NCBI RefSeq assembly: GCF_021655555.1
Contig: NZ_AP023086.1
Coordinates: 5,176,685 to 5,240,684, forward strand
DNA: 64,000 nt
From: Marinagarivorans cellulosilyticus
Lineage (GTDB): Bacteria; Pseudomonadota; Gammaproteobacteria; Pseudomonadales; Cellvibrionaceae
Reading direction: 5' to 3'
The number at the start of each line of letters is the position of its first letter. Positions within the stretch are counted from its first letter, which is position 1. Position numbers and translations under genes: made by a program. The notes under the pieces are model-generated. The model did not search any database. It saw only the letters and a program-made list of their open reading frames with translations, and was not told where the DNA came from. Positions 26,040 to 35,310 of this stretch are shown here, in pieces.

Positions 26040-28127
26040 ATGGCTGACTTATCCCTTTACCGTAACATCGGTATTTTTGCCCACGTTGACGCAGGTAAAA
26101 CTACCACTACAGAACGTATTTTGAAGCTAACTGGTAAAATCCATAAATTGGGTGAGGTTCACGAAGGTGAATCAACAACCGACTTCATGGAGCAGGAAGC
26201 AGAGCGCGGAATTACCATCCAATCGGCAGCGGTAAGCTGTTTTTGGGACAATCACCGCTTTAACGTTATCGATACCCCTGGGCACGTTGACTTCACCGTA
26301 GAAGTTTACCGTTCGCTTAAAGTACTTGATGGCGGTATCGGTGTATTTTGTGGTTCTGGTGGTGTTGAGCCACAATCAGAAACTAACTGGCGCTATGCGA
26401 ACGAATCTGAAGTTTCACGTATCATCTTCGTGAACAAGCTTGACCGTATCGGCGCAGACTTTTTGCGTGTTACCGAGCAGGTTAAGAAAGTATTGGGTGC
26501 TAACCCACTGATCATGGTTTTGCCTATTGGCCGTGAAGACGAGTTCGTAGGTGTTGTTGACCTGCTTACCCGCAAAGCTCACGTGTGGGACTCTACTGGT
26601 CAGCCCGAAAACTTCGAAATCACCGATATCCCTGCGGATATGGTTGACGACGTAGAAGCATACCGCGAGCAGCTGATTGAAATGGCTGTTGAAATGGATG
26701 ACGACTTGATGATGGCTTACATGGATGGTGAAGAGCCTTCTATCGAAGACATTAACCGTTGTATCCGTAAAGGTACCCGCGAACTAGCCTTCTTCCCAAC
26801 TTACTGTGGTTCTGCCTTTAAAAACAAAGGTATGCAGTTGTTGTTAGATGCTGTTGTTTCTTACTTACCTAGCCCTACCGAAGTTGATCCACAGGATTTA
26901 ACTGACGAAGAAGGTAACCCAACAGGCGAAAAAGCGATTGTTTCTGCTGATGAGCCATTGCGCGCACTGGCGTTCAAAATTATGGACGACCGCTTTGGCG
27001 CCCTAACGTTTGTACGTATTTACTCGGGTGTATTGAACAAGGGTGACACCATCCTTAACTCTTTCACCGGTAAAACCGAACGCGTTGGCCGCATGGTTGA
27101 AATGCAAGCGGACGACCGCAACGAAATTGATACCGCACAAGCTGGCGACATTATCGCAATCGTGGGCATGAAGAACGTACAAACCGGTCACACGCTTTGT
27201 GATCCTAAGCACCCTTGTACGCTTGAAGCGATGGTATTCCCTGAGCCTGTAATTTCTATTGCCGTTGCACCTAAAGATAAAGGCGGCTCAGAGAAAATGG
27301 GCGTTGCTATCGGTAAAATGGTGGCAGAAGATCCTTCGTTCCGCGTTGAAACTGACGAAGATTCAGGCGAAACCATTCTTAAAGGCATGGGTGAGCTTCA
27401 CCTAGACATTAAAGTCGACATCCTTAAGCGTACTTACGGCGTTGAGTTGGTTGTTGGTGAGCCGCAAGTTGCTTACCGCGAAACTATTACGCAAGAAATT
27501 GAAGATAGCTACACGCACAAGAAGCAATCTGGTGGTTCCGGTCAGTTCGGTAAAATTGATTACCGCATCAAGCCCGGCGAGCAAAACACTGGCTTCACTT
27601 TCACCTCCACAGTTGTGGGCGGTAACGTGCCTAAAGAATTCTTCCCAGCGATTGAGAAGGGCTTCAAAGGCATGATGAACGAAGGTCCATTAGCGCACTT
27701 CCCCGTATTGGATGTAGAAGTTGAATTGTATGACGGTGGCTTCCACGCCGTTGACTCCTCGGCTGTTGCGTTTGAGATCGCTGCTAAAGGCGCTTTCCGT
27801 CAATCTATGCCTAAAGCGGGCCCTCAATTACTTGAGCCTGTGATGAAAGTTGACGTGTTCACACCAGAAGATCACGTAGGTGATGTGATTGGTGACTTAA
27901 ACCGTCGTCGCGGTATGATTGCTGGCCAAGAAGCAGGCTTAACTGGCGTTCGTATTAAAGCGGATGTACCGCTTTCTGAGATGTTTGGTTACATCGGTAG
28001 CTTGCGTACCATGACTTCTGGCCGCGGTCAGTTCTCTATGGAATTCTCGCACTACGCACCTTGCCCACAGCAAGTTGCCGAGAAAGTTATGGCCGCAGCT
28101 AAAGCACGTCGCGAAGAGAAAAAGTAA
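26040..28127 (+). CDS. fusA2: elongation factor G, second paralogue
   Basis: A 695-aa translational GTPase. The G domain carries AHVDAGKTTTTERIL (P-loop), DTPGHVDFT (G3) and NKLDRIGADF (G4). Domain II, III (GMGELHLDIKVDILKR), IV (GGSGQFGKIDYRI) and V (FGYIGSLRTMTSGRG) follow in order. The sequence (LKLTGKIHKLGEVHEGESTT, CGSGGVEPQSETNWRYAN) resembles the stand-alone FusA2 of Vibrio and Shewanella rather than the EF-G of the str operon, and no rpsL/rpsG/tuf is next to it. It promotes translocation or an accessory step on the ribosome. A strong hairpin terminator follows. Confidence 0.93.
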   Translation: MADLSLYRNIGIFAHVDAGKTTTTERILKLTGKIHKLGEVHEGESTTDFMEQEAERGITIQSAAVSCFWDNHRFNVIDTPGHVDFTVEVYRSLKVLDGGIGVFCGSGGVEPQSETNWRYANESEVSRIIFVNKLDRIGADFLRVTEQVKKVLGANPLIMVLPIGREDEFVGVVDLLTRKAHVWDSTGQPENFEITDIPADMVDDVEAYREQLIEMAVEMDDDLMMAYMDGEEPSIEDINRCIRKGTRELAFFPTYCGSAFKNKGMQLLLDAVVSYLPSPTEVDPQDLTDEEGNPTGEKAIVSADEPLRALAFKIMDDRFGALTFVRIYSGVLNKGDTILNSFTGKTERVGRMVEMQADDRNEIDTAQAGDIIAIVGMKNVQTGHTLCDPKHPCTLEAMVFPEPVISIAVAPKDKGGSEKMGVAIGKMVAEDPSFRVETDEDSGETILKGMGELHLDIKVDILKRTYGVELVVGEPQVAYRETITQEIEDSYTHKKQSGGSGQFGKIDYRIKPGEQNTGFTFTSTVVGGNVPKEFFPAIEKGFKGMMNEGPLAHFPVLDVEVELYDGGFHAVDSSAVAFEIAAKGAFRQSMPKAGPQLLEPVMKVDVFTPEDHVGDVIGDLNRRRGMIAGQEAGLTGVRIKADVPLSEMFGYIGSLRTMTSGRGQFSMEFSHYAPCPQQVAEKVMAAAKARREEKK

Positions 28128-28151
28128 AACGCTTCACGCTTCGCACAAAAG

Positions 28152-28182
28152 CCCTAGCTGCGAAAGCAGCTGGGGTTTTTTT
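28152..28182 (+). terminator. intrinsic terminator of fusA2
   Basis: Stem CCCTAGCTGC / GCAGCTGGGG with a GAAA-type loop is followed by a run of eight T. It begins 25 bp after the fusA2 stop. Confidence 0.9.
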
Positions 28183-28211
28183 ATGCCAGTGCTTTTTGAG
28201 TAATCGCTATG

Positions 28212-28370
28212 CTAGAAACCGCAGTGAGAGTCAAAAAGATGCTTACTCCCATGGTGTATATGGTGTGTAGTAAACACGTGCAGTCGCTTTATTGCTGATG
28301 AACCATGTTTACCGCGCGAGGTGCGCCAAAGGGAGCGTAGACTTTGATGGTTCAACTGCGGTTTTTAGGT
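28212..28370. mobile_element. MITE-B, copy 1 (short form)
   Basis: Left end CTAGAAACCGCAGTGAGAGT, right end GGTTCAACTGCGGTTTTTAG: inverted versions of one another over about 18 bp. The interior matches copies at 45824, 56189 and 58848. A partial second right end (TTCAACTGCGGCTTTTAGG, 28370-28389) follows. Confidence 0.75.
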
Positions 28371-28473
28371 TCAACTGCGGCTTTTAGGGTTATCGCTGCA
28401 TAAGCCTACGCTAAATTGCAGCGCAGAATTTTCAATCACAATAGCTAGCTTGCCACAAACCTTGAGTATCACT

Positions 28474-29541
28474 ATGTCACTTATTCCACCTGCAAAAACC
28501 TACGTTTGGGTATGGGCTTTATGGCTGCTGGCGTTTTATATCGGGTGGTTATGGCTGGTTGTTGGCCTAGACTATTGGGCTACGGCGCAAGAGCATTGGC
28601 CCATGGCCTTAGCCATGGCGCTGGGTAGCTACGCAGCCGGCTCTACCCCGATGGGCGGTGGCACCGTTGGTTTCCCCGTATTGGTTTTGCTGTTTGATAT
28701 GCCGGCAAGCTTGGGGCGTGACTTTAGCTTCGCCGTTCAGTCTATTGGCATGACCAGCGCCGCAATTTTTATTTGGGCACGCCGGCAACCATTAGCCCAA
28801 GCAATGCTAAAAGGCGCCATGCTGGGTACTTTGGTGGGGTCTCCTATCGGCATATTCTTCTTTGCCCCTTTTGTGCCAGAGCTGTGGATTAAAGTCGTAT
28901 TTGCTGTGGTTTGGGCGAGCTTTGGTTTATTGCATTTATACCGGCTTAATGAAATTGCAGGCCACAGCGGCATGATCGACTTTAACGAAGGTTGGGATTT
29001 TCGCTTAGGTATTTTGCTGGGCGCGGTTTCTAGTGCAGCGATTGTTTCGGTAACGGGGGTAGGGATTGATATGGTCGTGTATGCGGCCTTGGTATTGCTT
29101 TGCCGTGCAGACCTTAAAATAGCCATTCCAACTTCTGTGGTTATTATGGCATTTGCCTCGGTATATGGCTTATTGATCAAACTGCTCGCTGGCGATATTC
29201 AACCCGGGGTATTTGAAAATTGGCTAGCAGCGGCTCCAGTCGTTGCTTTAGGCGCGCCGCTGGGGGTATTTATTGTGGGTTTAATTGGCCGTAAACCTAC
29301 ACTGCTTTTTGTCGCGACACTTTGTGTAGGGCAATTTATTTGGACCTGCTTTAACGAATACCATCGGCTGCAAGAGCTGGGCTTGTTTGTCGCGCTGGCA
29401 GCGGTGGGCGTTATGCTATTGTTCTTCGAGAAGCTTCGCGCTTGGGGTGCTATCTTGGCTGGCGATACTAAAGATGGCCAACACCACACCAGCTTGGGTT
29501 ACAAAAAAGTCGAGCCACATGTGCATTCTGAGCAGGATTAA
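28474..29541 (+). CDS. TauE/SafE (TSUP) family permease
   Basis: A 355-aa inner-membrane protein with eight to nine helices. The family's first repeat is marked by LGSYAAGSTPMGGGTVGFPV and the second by TGVGIDMVVYAAL. TSUP proteins move small anions such as sulfite, sulfoacetate or organosulfonates; the substrate here is unknown. I chose ATG 28474 (MSLIPPAKTYVWV) over an upstream TTG. The C-terminal tail is His-rich (HHTSLGY..HVHSEQD). It stands alone and ends at a strong bidirectional terminator. Confidence 0.88.
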   Translation: MSLIPPAKTYVWVWALWLLAFYIGWLWLVVGLDYWATAQEHWPMALAMALGSYAAGSTPMGGGTVGFPVLVLLFDMPASLGRDFSFAVQSIGMTSAAIFIWARRQPLAQAMLKGAMLGTLVGSPIGIFFFAPFVPELWIKVVFAVVWASFGLLHLYRLNEIAGHSGMIDFNEGWDFRLGILLGAVSSAAIVSVTGVGIDMVVYAALVLLCRADLKIAIPTSVVIMAFASVYGLLIKLLAGDIQPGVFENWLAAAPVVALGAPLGVFIVGLIGRKPTLLFVATLCVGQFIWTCFNEYHRLQELGLFVALAAVGVMLLFFEKLRAWGAILAGDTKDGQHHTSLGYKKVEPHVHSEQD

Positions 29542-29560
29542 AAAAATACCCTTTAGTAGT

Positions 29561-29607
29561 AGGCATAAAAAAACGGCGTGTAAAAAACACGCCGTTTTTT
29601 TATGCCT
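29561..29607. terminator. bidirectional terminator
   Basis: Perfect 20-bp arms, AGGCATAAAAAAACGGCGTG and its complement, with a 7-nt loop. A- and T-runs on either side allow termination in both directions. Confidence 0.92.
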
Positions 29608-29617
29608 AACAGTAGCC

Positions 29618-29802
29618 CCTAACGTTGCATTAACTTTTGGCCCAGGATCGCTTCGCTGCTTCTATAGCAGCATTTCTAGCGTCGTACTCAATTTTTCTGG
29701 ATCTCACCTAGAGTGACTAGTATCAACCCAAAAAAATCTCCGTTCAAAGCTATAAATACCACTCTAAAAGCTCCTGGACAGAAAACCTAATGCAACGTTA
29801 GG
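29618..29802. mobile_element. MITE-C (185 bp)
   Basis: The ends are a near-perfect inverted repeat of about 30 bp: CCTAACGTTGCATTAACTTT and following on the left, CCTAATGCAACGTTAGG on the right, continuing inward to CCAGGA/TCCTGG. No coding content and only one copy in the window. No clean target duplication is visible. Confidence 0.7.
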
Positions 29803-29815
29803 GTAGAGCAATAAG

Positions 29816-30385
29816 TTAAGCTTTACTGTCTTCACAAAATACGATCAGCTGGGCGCTGTCGCTTAAGTAATCAATACGGCCCACGCTTACATTTTTGACT
29901 TTAACGCCTAAGCGCGATTCTAAATCCTGTATAAGCTCTGCCCGATGCTGTGGTGCAATAAGTTGCACTTTGTCGTATGTCATGCGGTATTCGGTGACCG
30001 GCGGCGATATAAAACGCGATTCACCAACCCCTGCCAAGACGTTAACCAACGCGACTAATAGGCCTAATTCCCAGTGCAGTAATTCGGCAACCGAGCACAT
30101 TAGCGCCATGCCAATAACAATAAACAGGTAAGTCATATCGCGGATGCTAATGGCTTCTGTTCGGTAACGCAGCATGGCGAATACGGCAAACAAACCAAAG
30201 GCAAAGCCCATAGAAAGTTCAATGCCGTGTAGCAAGTAAGTTACAATAAATACGCCATTAGCAAAAAGGAAAAAGCTAAAAACCGATTCGCGATTAGGCG
30301 AAATACGGAAATAAATAACGCGTAATAAAAAAATACAACCGACCAACAATAGGCCGTAACGGAATAGGAAATCTAAGCTAAGCAT
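29816..30385 (-). CDS. DUF4956 membrane protein
   Basis: A 189-aa protein with four or five membrane helices in the first 125 residues (GFAFGLFAVFAMLRYRTEAI, the DUF4956 signature region with SIRDMTYLF) and a cytoplasmic C-terminus of about 60 residues. It overlaps the VTC-domain gene by 13 nt and shares its operon. In many bacteria DUF4956, VTC and CotH genes lie together; the joint function has not been settled to my knowledge. Confidence 0.88.
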   Translation of the reverse strand: MLSLDFLFRYGLLLVGCIFLLRVIYFRISPNRESVFSFFLFANGVFIVTYLLHGIELSMGFAFGLFAVFAMLRYRTEAISIRDMTYLFIVIGMALMCSVAELLHWELGLLVALVNVLAGVGESRFISPPVTEYRMTYDKVQLIAPQHRAELIQDLESRLGVKVKNVSVGRIDYLSDSAQLIVFCEDSKA

Positions 30386-31197
30386 GTCTGTACATCTATC
30401 TCTTTAGTGGGAAGTTGAATATGGCGCGCGTTCTTTTTAAAACGATTAGTTTTGATTTCGTTAGAATCTAACGTCATCACCAAGCCCATACAATATTTAC
30501 TAAAACCCCGCGGTCTTAAGTTTAACTTGCGAATAACATCAAAGGCCACTGAGTTGCGTGTTAACTTTTCTTGTTTGAGCTCGAGTATGGCAAAATCACC
30601 TAGTGCTACCTGGCCGTATTCCGAACCTACCGTGTTCTCTAGGTTAATATCAATCGTAAGCCTTTCTGCGCGAGCCTCACTGGCTAAGGCTATGCGCTGA
30701 TAGCGATTGACCAGCTTAGGTTCTAAGCGATGGCATTGTGGAACATTCAGCTCACGTAAAAAGTCTTCGTGATTTCTAATATCGAATAAACCGTCTTCTT
30801 TTATGGCTACTCGATTTTTAGCGGTTCTTTTTTTGTTGTTTTTGAATTTAACTTCAAGAAAGCGTGTTTGGGTATCCACATACTCCCTAAAGCGCACCTT
30901 AAAGCGATTCAGCCTCCCCCGATGATGTTGATGATAAAAGTAATATTCAGACGTATCAAAATAAGTGCTTTCGTATTGCGATAGTCGTTTATTGCCTATT
31001 TCCAGTACAGAAAAATGGGGTCTCAATTGTTCTAATAGCGCGGGTAAGACAGCTGTTGGTACAACAAACTTAGTATCTATGCGATTCATCAATTGCGCGC
31101 GTTTTAAATCATCCAGGCCGTGGGCACTGTATTTTTGGATTTCAGCTTCAAAGAGCGTCGGCTCACGAATAAATGAGTCAAATGCTAAGGCGGTCAT
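30373..31197 (-). CDS. VTC-domain (polyphosphate polymerase-like) protein
   Basis: A 274-aa protein of the VTC/CYTH-like tunnel fold. The N-terminal R-x-D-TKF pattern (LMNRIDTKFVVP), YESTYFDTSEYYFYHQHHRG, RFREY, LEVKFKNN and ELKQEKLTRN are the expected basic and acidic residues lining the tunnel. The yeast homologue Vtc4 polymerises polyphosphate from ATP; bacterial versions are inferred to do related phosphotransfer. It is first in the operon with DUF4956 and divergent from the CotH gene. Confidence 0.88.
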   Translation of the reverse strand: MTALAFDSFIREPTLFEAEIQKYSAHGLDDLKRAQLMNRIDTKFVVPTAVLPALLEQLRPHFSVLEIGNKRLSQYESTYFDTSEYYFYHQHHRGRLNRFKVRFREYVDTQTRFLEVKFKNNKKRTAKNRVAIKEDGLFDIRNHEDFLRELNVPQCHRLEPKLVNRYQRIALASEARAERLTIDINLENTVGSEYGQVALGDFAILELKQEKLTRNSVAFDVIRKLNLRPRGFSKYCMGLVMTLDSNEIKTNRFKKNARHIQLPTKEIDVQTCLA

Positions 31198-31464
31198 AAG
31201 CGGTCCACTTTAAGTCTGTTTGCTAATGCAGTATTCAATGCTTCTTTGTTATGTAATACAAATGAAACACTCAGCGAATATATTATGAGTAGCTTTGCCG
31301 GAAAAAATATTAGACCCAGAGATGTACTTATTTAACCTCATTGCCCGCTATTTTTGACCGATTAGGTTAATCGATTGGCGCTGCACTCGTAATGTCGGTC
31401 GAGTATAGATTTTTCACAGAATAAATAATGTATAACGGTGCTAATTTTTTGAGATAGACCTAAC

Positions 31465-31521
31465 ATTATTTGCAAATAATGCCAATTATGTACCAAATAA
31501 TGCCAAATATGGCTAATTATG
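31465..31521 (+). promoter_or_regulatory. repeat cluster upstream of the CotH gene
   Basis: A perfect 16-bp palindrome ATTATTTGCAAATAAT (31465-31480) overlaps two near-identical 18-bp direct repeats, CAAATAATGCCAATTATG (31473) and CAAATAATGCCAAATATG (31494), spaced 21 bp apart, followed by GCTAATTATG. The spacing of two helical turns suggests tandem regulator sites between the divergent VTC and CotH operons. Confidence 0.5.
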
Positions 31522-31569
31522 AGTTTTTAAAGTGGTTACAATTTTGTCCAGATTCACGAGGACTTAATC

Positions 31570-33963
31570 ATGACCACCCCAAAACACACCGTATTATTGT
31601 TATCCAGCATTATAGGTTTAAGCGCCTGCACTGGTGGTACAACCAGTAGTAGCACTACATCTTCCACTCAAAACACTACTTCAAGTATAGCCACAATATC
31701 CAGCTCTTCACTCGCACAATCCTCTTCTAGTTCAGCAACCGCCAGCAGCGTAGATCAAACCCCGGGTAATTCAGCACTGATAATCAGTGAAATTGTGGCC
31801 AAATCTGGCGACGATGCATTTCTGGAGGGTAACGACTGGATCGAGCTATATAACAATGGCAATAGCACCATTAACCTAAGCAACTTTGCCTTAGCCGATA
31901 GCGGCAGTGACATTTTGCCACTCACAAACCTCACTTTGGCCCCCGGGCAGTATGCTGTTGTGGCTGCAATGGATGCCGACGAAATCGACCCTCCTGCGCT
32001 GTCTGTTCCTTTTAAATTAGGCAAAAGCGATAGCGTAACGCTGTATTACCAAGGCGGTGTTGTCGATGCCCTTAGCTGGGAAGAAGGCCAAGCCGACGAA
32101 GGCTTTAGCTTTGGCTGGTTGAATAATGCATTACATATTTTGCAGCCCACACCCAATGCGGCCAACCAGCTTGCCCAAGTGCCGGACATGATTCCACGTG
32201 GAAACCCAACCGGCGGGTCGGCATTGCGTATTAGTGAAGTAGTACCACAATCAGACCGCCCGACCTTTTTTGAAGGCAGCGACTGGGTAGAACTGCACAA
32301 TACTGGCACTAGCGCCATTAACCTTGGCGACTACTCTTTAGCCGATGACGCCAGCGACTTAGAAGCTTTACCCAATATTTCACTGGCAGCGAACGAACGG
32401 ATCGTAATCACCGCCGGCAACGATGCAGCCTTTAACGGCACCGCTAATGTTACCTTTGGCCTAGGCCGCGAGGATTCACTATCGTTATTCAAACAAAATG
32501 AAGAAGTAGATTACTTAGCTTGGAGTAACGATAACAGCAAAAATGGCCGCAGTTACGGCTATTTAAATAATCAGCTGCAAACTCTTTACCCTACGCCCAA
32601 CGAAGCTAACGTGGCTTATGTTTTATTCAGTAAAAACGAAGTTTTTGAAGTGCGCATCGATATTGCCGAGCAAGATTGGCAAGCCATGCTGGCGGCTCCA
32701 TCTGATGAAGAATATTACTCGGCCAATTTTTCCATGAATGGCGCAAAAATTAATGACGTGGGCTTCCGCATTAAAGGCCAAGGTTCCTTAATGTCTATTC
32801 GCAATTCTATTCGCTATGGCTTTAAAGTGGATATGAACCGCTATGTCGATCAGAAGTTTATGGGCATGAAGAAAATTGTCTTCAACCAAAGTTTTGCCGA
32901 CCCGACATTTATGCGCGATACCATCGCCTACCGCTTAATGGCAGAAGCCGGCGTGCCTGCGCCACAAATTACCTATGTTGATTTGTATGTGGGTGCCGAG
33001 CATATGGGGCTTTACCAAATGATCGAAATGATCGACGGGGAATTCCTAGAAAAACATTTCCCTGAAGATGAAGACGATCAAGGTGATTTGTATAAAGGTG
33101 AAATTGGCCAGCGCTTAACTTGGACCGATAACAACTACGCTACCTATAGCAGCGGCCTGCGTTTAAAATCTAACGATGAAACAATAGGCACGCCAGAAGA
33201 GGGGGCCGCTATTGTTAATTTCTTAAACGGTATTAATAACAGCGGCACGCCACTGGATTATGTGGACGCAGACTTGACCGTGAAATATTTAGCCGCCTCG
33301 GTATTGCTAGGCAATATGGATAGCCCTATTGGTGCAACGGCAAATAACTTTTACCTTTACGAACAGCGCAGCAAAGGCACGTTTACTTTACTCCCTTGGG
33401 ATTACAACTTATCAATGGGCCTTTGGGGGAACGGTGTTGCAACTACAATCAACCCGATTGGAAGTGGTTTTGGTGGCGGTTTTGGAGGAGGCTTCGGCGG
33501 TGGTTTTGGTGGCGAAACACCCGTTCGCATAGATTGCGATATCGTGGATCACGTTTTAGATAATCCCATTCACGACACCAACTCGCAACGCCCAATGCTG
33601 GATGCCGTATTGCAAGACCCTGCATTACGTCAGCAATACCATGCCGAAGTACAGCGCTTGATCGATACAGTATTTAACGAAGACGCTTTGCGTGCGCAGA
33701 TGAACGAGATAGCAGACCTTATCGACCCCTATGTGCAAGCCGACCCGACTAAGTTTTATACTTACCAAGAATGGCGAACGGCATTAGAGCAGGGTTTGCC
33801 CGATGGCACCGATGTAAGCGATGGCCGCGGCGCAGGCTTTTACGGCCCCGATAAAGGTATTCTTAACTTTACCCGCGAACGTGTAAATAACATTCGCCAA
33901 CAGCTAAATGGTCAACTACCTATCGGTAACAACGGCGGTACGGCTTGCCCACCGGTTCAATAA
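31570..33963 (+). CDS. CotH-like kinase lipoprotein with two lamin-tail domains
   Basis: A 797-aa lipoprotein: signal with lipobox (GLSAC20), a Ser/Thr-rich linker (about 22-64), two lamin-tail domains (about 66-190, SEIVAKSGD..WIELYNNG; about 215-345, SEVVPQSDR..WVELHNTG), then a CotH domain (about 355-760) with IKGQGSL, KKIVFNQSFADPTFMRDTIA, YVDLYVGAEHMGLYQMIEMI and LLPWDYNLSMG. CotH proteins are atypical secreted kinases. A GGGF repeat (about 633-648) interrupts the domain. It is surface-facing by its lipid anchor and divergent from the VTC/DUF4956 operon. Confidence 0.9.
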   Translation: MTTPKHTVLLLSSIIGLSACTGGTTSSSTTSSTQNTTSSIATISSSSLAQSSSSSATASSVDQTPGNSALIISEIVAKSGDDAFLEGNDWIELYNNGNSTINLSNFALADSGSDILPLTNLTLAPGQYAVVAAMDADEIDPPALSVPFKLGKSDSVTLYYQGGVVDALSWEEGQADEGFSFGWLNNALHILQPTPNAANQLAQVPDMIPRGNPTGGSALRISEVVPQSDRPTFFEGSDWVELHNTGTSAINLGDYSLADDASDLEALPNISLAANERIVITAGNDAAFNGTANVTFGLGREDSLSLFKQNEEVDYLAWSNDNSKNGRSYGYLNNQLQTLYPTPNEANVAYVLFSKNEVFEVRIDIAEQDWQAMLAAPSDEEYYSANFSMNGAKINDVGFRIKGQGSLMSIRNSIRYGFKVDMNRYVDQKFMGMKKIVFNQSFADPTFMRDTIAYRLMAEAGVPAPQITYVDLYVGAEHMGLYQMIEMIDGEFLEKHFPEDEDDQGDLYKGEIGQRLTWTDNNYATYSSGLRLKSNDETIGTPEEGAAIVNFLNGINNSGTPLDYVDADLTVKYLAASVLLGNMDSPIGATANNFYLYEQRSKGTFTLLPWDYNLSMGLWGNGVATTINPIGSGFGGGFGGGFGGGFGGETPVRIDCDIVDHVLDNPIHDTNSQRPMLDAVLQDPALRQQYHAEVQRLIDTVFNEDALRAQMNEIADLIDPYVQADPTKFYTYQEWRTALEQGLPDGTDVSDGRGAGFYGPDKGILNFTRERVNNIRQQLNGQLPIGNNGGTACPPVQ

Positions 33964-33976
33964 GCGGGCATTAACG

Positions 33977-34011
33977 TAAAAAGGGGCACTAGCAATAGCG
34001 CCCCTTTTTTT
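33977..34011 (+). terminator. intrinsic terminator of the CotH gene
   Basis: A stem of AAAAAGGGGC with GCCCCTTTTT and a loop of about 13 nt, then a T-run, 14 bp after the stop codon. Confidence 0.88.
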
Positions 34012-34368
34012 GTGGCTAGTTGAAAGGTTTATTAGTGCGCTTTATATTACGGCGTCAAATATAGAAGTATTATTGCTCTCACCTAGTCACCGAAGTTATA
34101 GCAACCTTCATTGTGGAACACAGATCATGAATCTACCCCCTAGAAATAGGCACTGGCTTAAAGAATCGCTAAAGCATTAGCAAAAACCAGTATGTCGAAG
34201 ATAAATGTTCTGGCCGTTTCTAGGAAGGGTGAGAGAATCAACGCCGAATTGTATCATGCAAACAAATAACGTGAGCACTTTGTATGGCTGTTGCGCCTGT
34301 AATGGCAGGCTAAAACCTATCAGAGCAAACGCTGAGCGCCTAAATTTCCTAGAATTTATATTAGCGAG
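34012..34368. other. intergenic, no gene seen
   Basis: About 350 bp between the terminator and the ankyrin-like gene. The frames here are short and lack ribosome binding sites. Confidence 0.4.
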
Positions 34369-34557
34369 CTACTTCTCGACAGGAATGGCTTTGAGTAGCG
34401 CTATAATATCCGCGTTGCCGTTTAGTTCGGCTAGGTCAACAAGGTAAGACTTTTCGAGCTCTACAATAGATTCGTTGAGTAATAAATCTTTCACTGACTG
34501 CACATCACCAATGGCTATAGCTGTTTTTAATGCTGCAAATGTGTTGATATTTCTCAT
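34369..34557 (-). CDS. small ankyrin-like protein
   Basis: A 62-aa protein at ATG 34557 with GAGGAAT 7 nt upstream. The sequence FAALKTAIAIGDVQSVKDLL ... YLVDLAELNGNADIIALLKA holds two helix-turn-helix units with the ankyrin pattern (A...GD...V..LL; A...GN.DI..LL). Proteins of this size mediate protein contacts; no partner is apparent. Confidence 0.6.
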   Translation of the reverse strand: MRNINTFAALKTAIAIGDVQSVKDLLLNESIVELEKSYLVDLAELNGNADIIALLKAIPVEK

Positions 34558-34705
34558 CTTTTATTCCTCACCTGTGTTTGCTACATAGCTTTAGTATCGA
34601 GAGTAAATTAGTACAAGAGTTCCCTATTATTCCCGGCGATATGGCTGCTGTTAGTGTGCGCCAAATACTTTAGTTTTAAGAATATTCGCATATTCTTAAA
34701 ACGCC

Positions 34706-34945
34706 TCAGGGGGACGATATATTGGTATAACTCATCAACAGCCCTTGCAGTGGTTGTGCCGTATACCAAGTAGACAGCGCATTCGCATAAAGACCATTTT
34801 TAATACATCGCTGGGCTAACTTGCAATCATCAATACTTGCTTGGCCAATAAATCTTGGGCGCGCGATAATATGCATACCGCCGGGCTGGGGGTCGATGGT
34901 CAAATAATCTCCCAATACAGCCAGCAAGCCACTAACGGTTTGTTC
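34706..34945 (-). pseudogene. C-terminal remnant of a MocR-type regulator
   Basis: The frame EQTVSGLLAVLGDY, DPQPGGMHIIARP, ANALSTWY and GLLMSYTNISSP matches the end of the aminotransferase-like domain of GntR/MocR (PdxR-type) regulators. It is interrupted at 34945 by the IS66 element; beyond the element (37228 onward) the frame meets a stop within a few codons, so the gene was already decayed or deleted on that side. Confidence 0.7.
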
Positions 34946-35025
34946 GTAAGCGTCTCGCCAACCACACCTTAACCACCCAATCTTTCCCTCGTAAACTAGT
35001 GCCTTTCCCAGAAAAAGGCACTCTT

Positions 35026-35310
35026 ATGAAAAGAAGAACAAAAGCACAATGGCAGGCGTTGATTGAGGAGCAGGCGCAATCAGGGCTAACGGCTGTCAAG
35101 TTTTGCAAGCAGCACGGTATCAACGACAAGTATTTCAGTTTGCGTAAACAGGCGTTGTTGAAGGAGACACCCAAGGGGTCGGGCTTTGCTGTGGCTCGCG
35201 TTAGCTCCAGCACAAGCACCATTGAGGTTACGGCTGGAAATACGATCATTAGTCTGCCAGCGAGCCAGCCGGCAGCATGGGTTGCTGACTTCGTAAAAGC
35301 TCTCGCCTAA
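35026..35310 (+). CDS. tnpA: IS66 accessory protein TnpA
   Basis: A 94-aa protein (MKRRTKAQWQALIEEQAQSG, then VKFCKQHGINDKYFSLRKQ), the helix-turn-helix accessory protein of IS66. The ATG at 35026 is preferred over an upstream codon because the family starts just ahead of the RTKAQW segment. Its stop overlaps the start of tnpB by one base. Confidence 0.9.
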   Translation: MKRRTKAQWQALIEEQAQSGLTAVKFCKQHGINDKYFSLRKQALLKETPKGSGFAVARVSSSTSTIEVTAGNTIISLPASQPAAWVADFVKALA

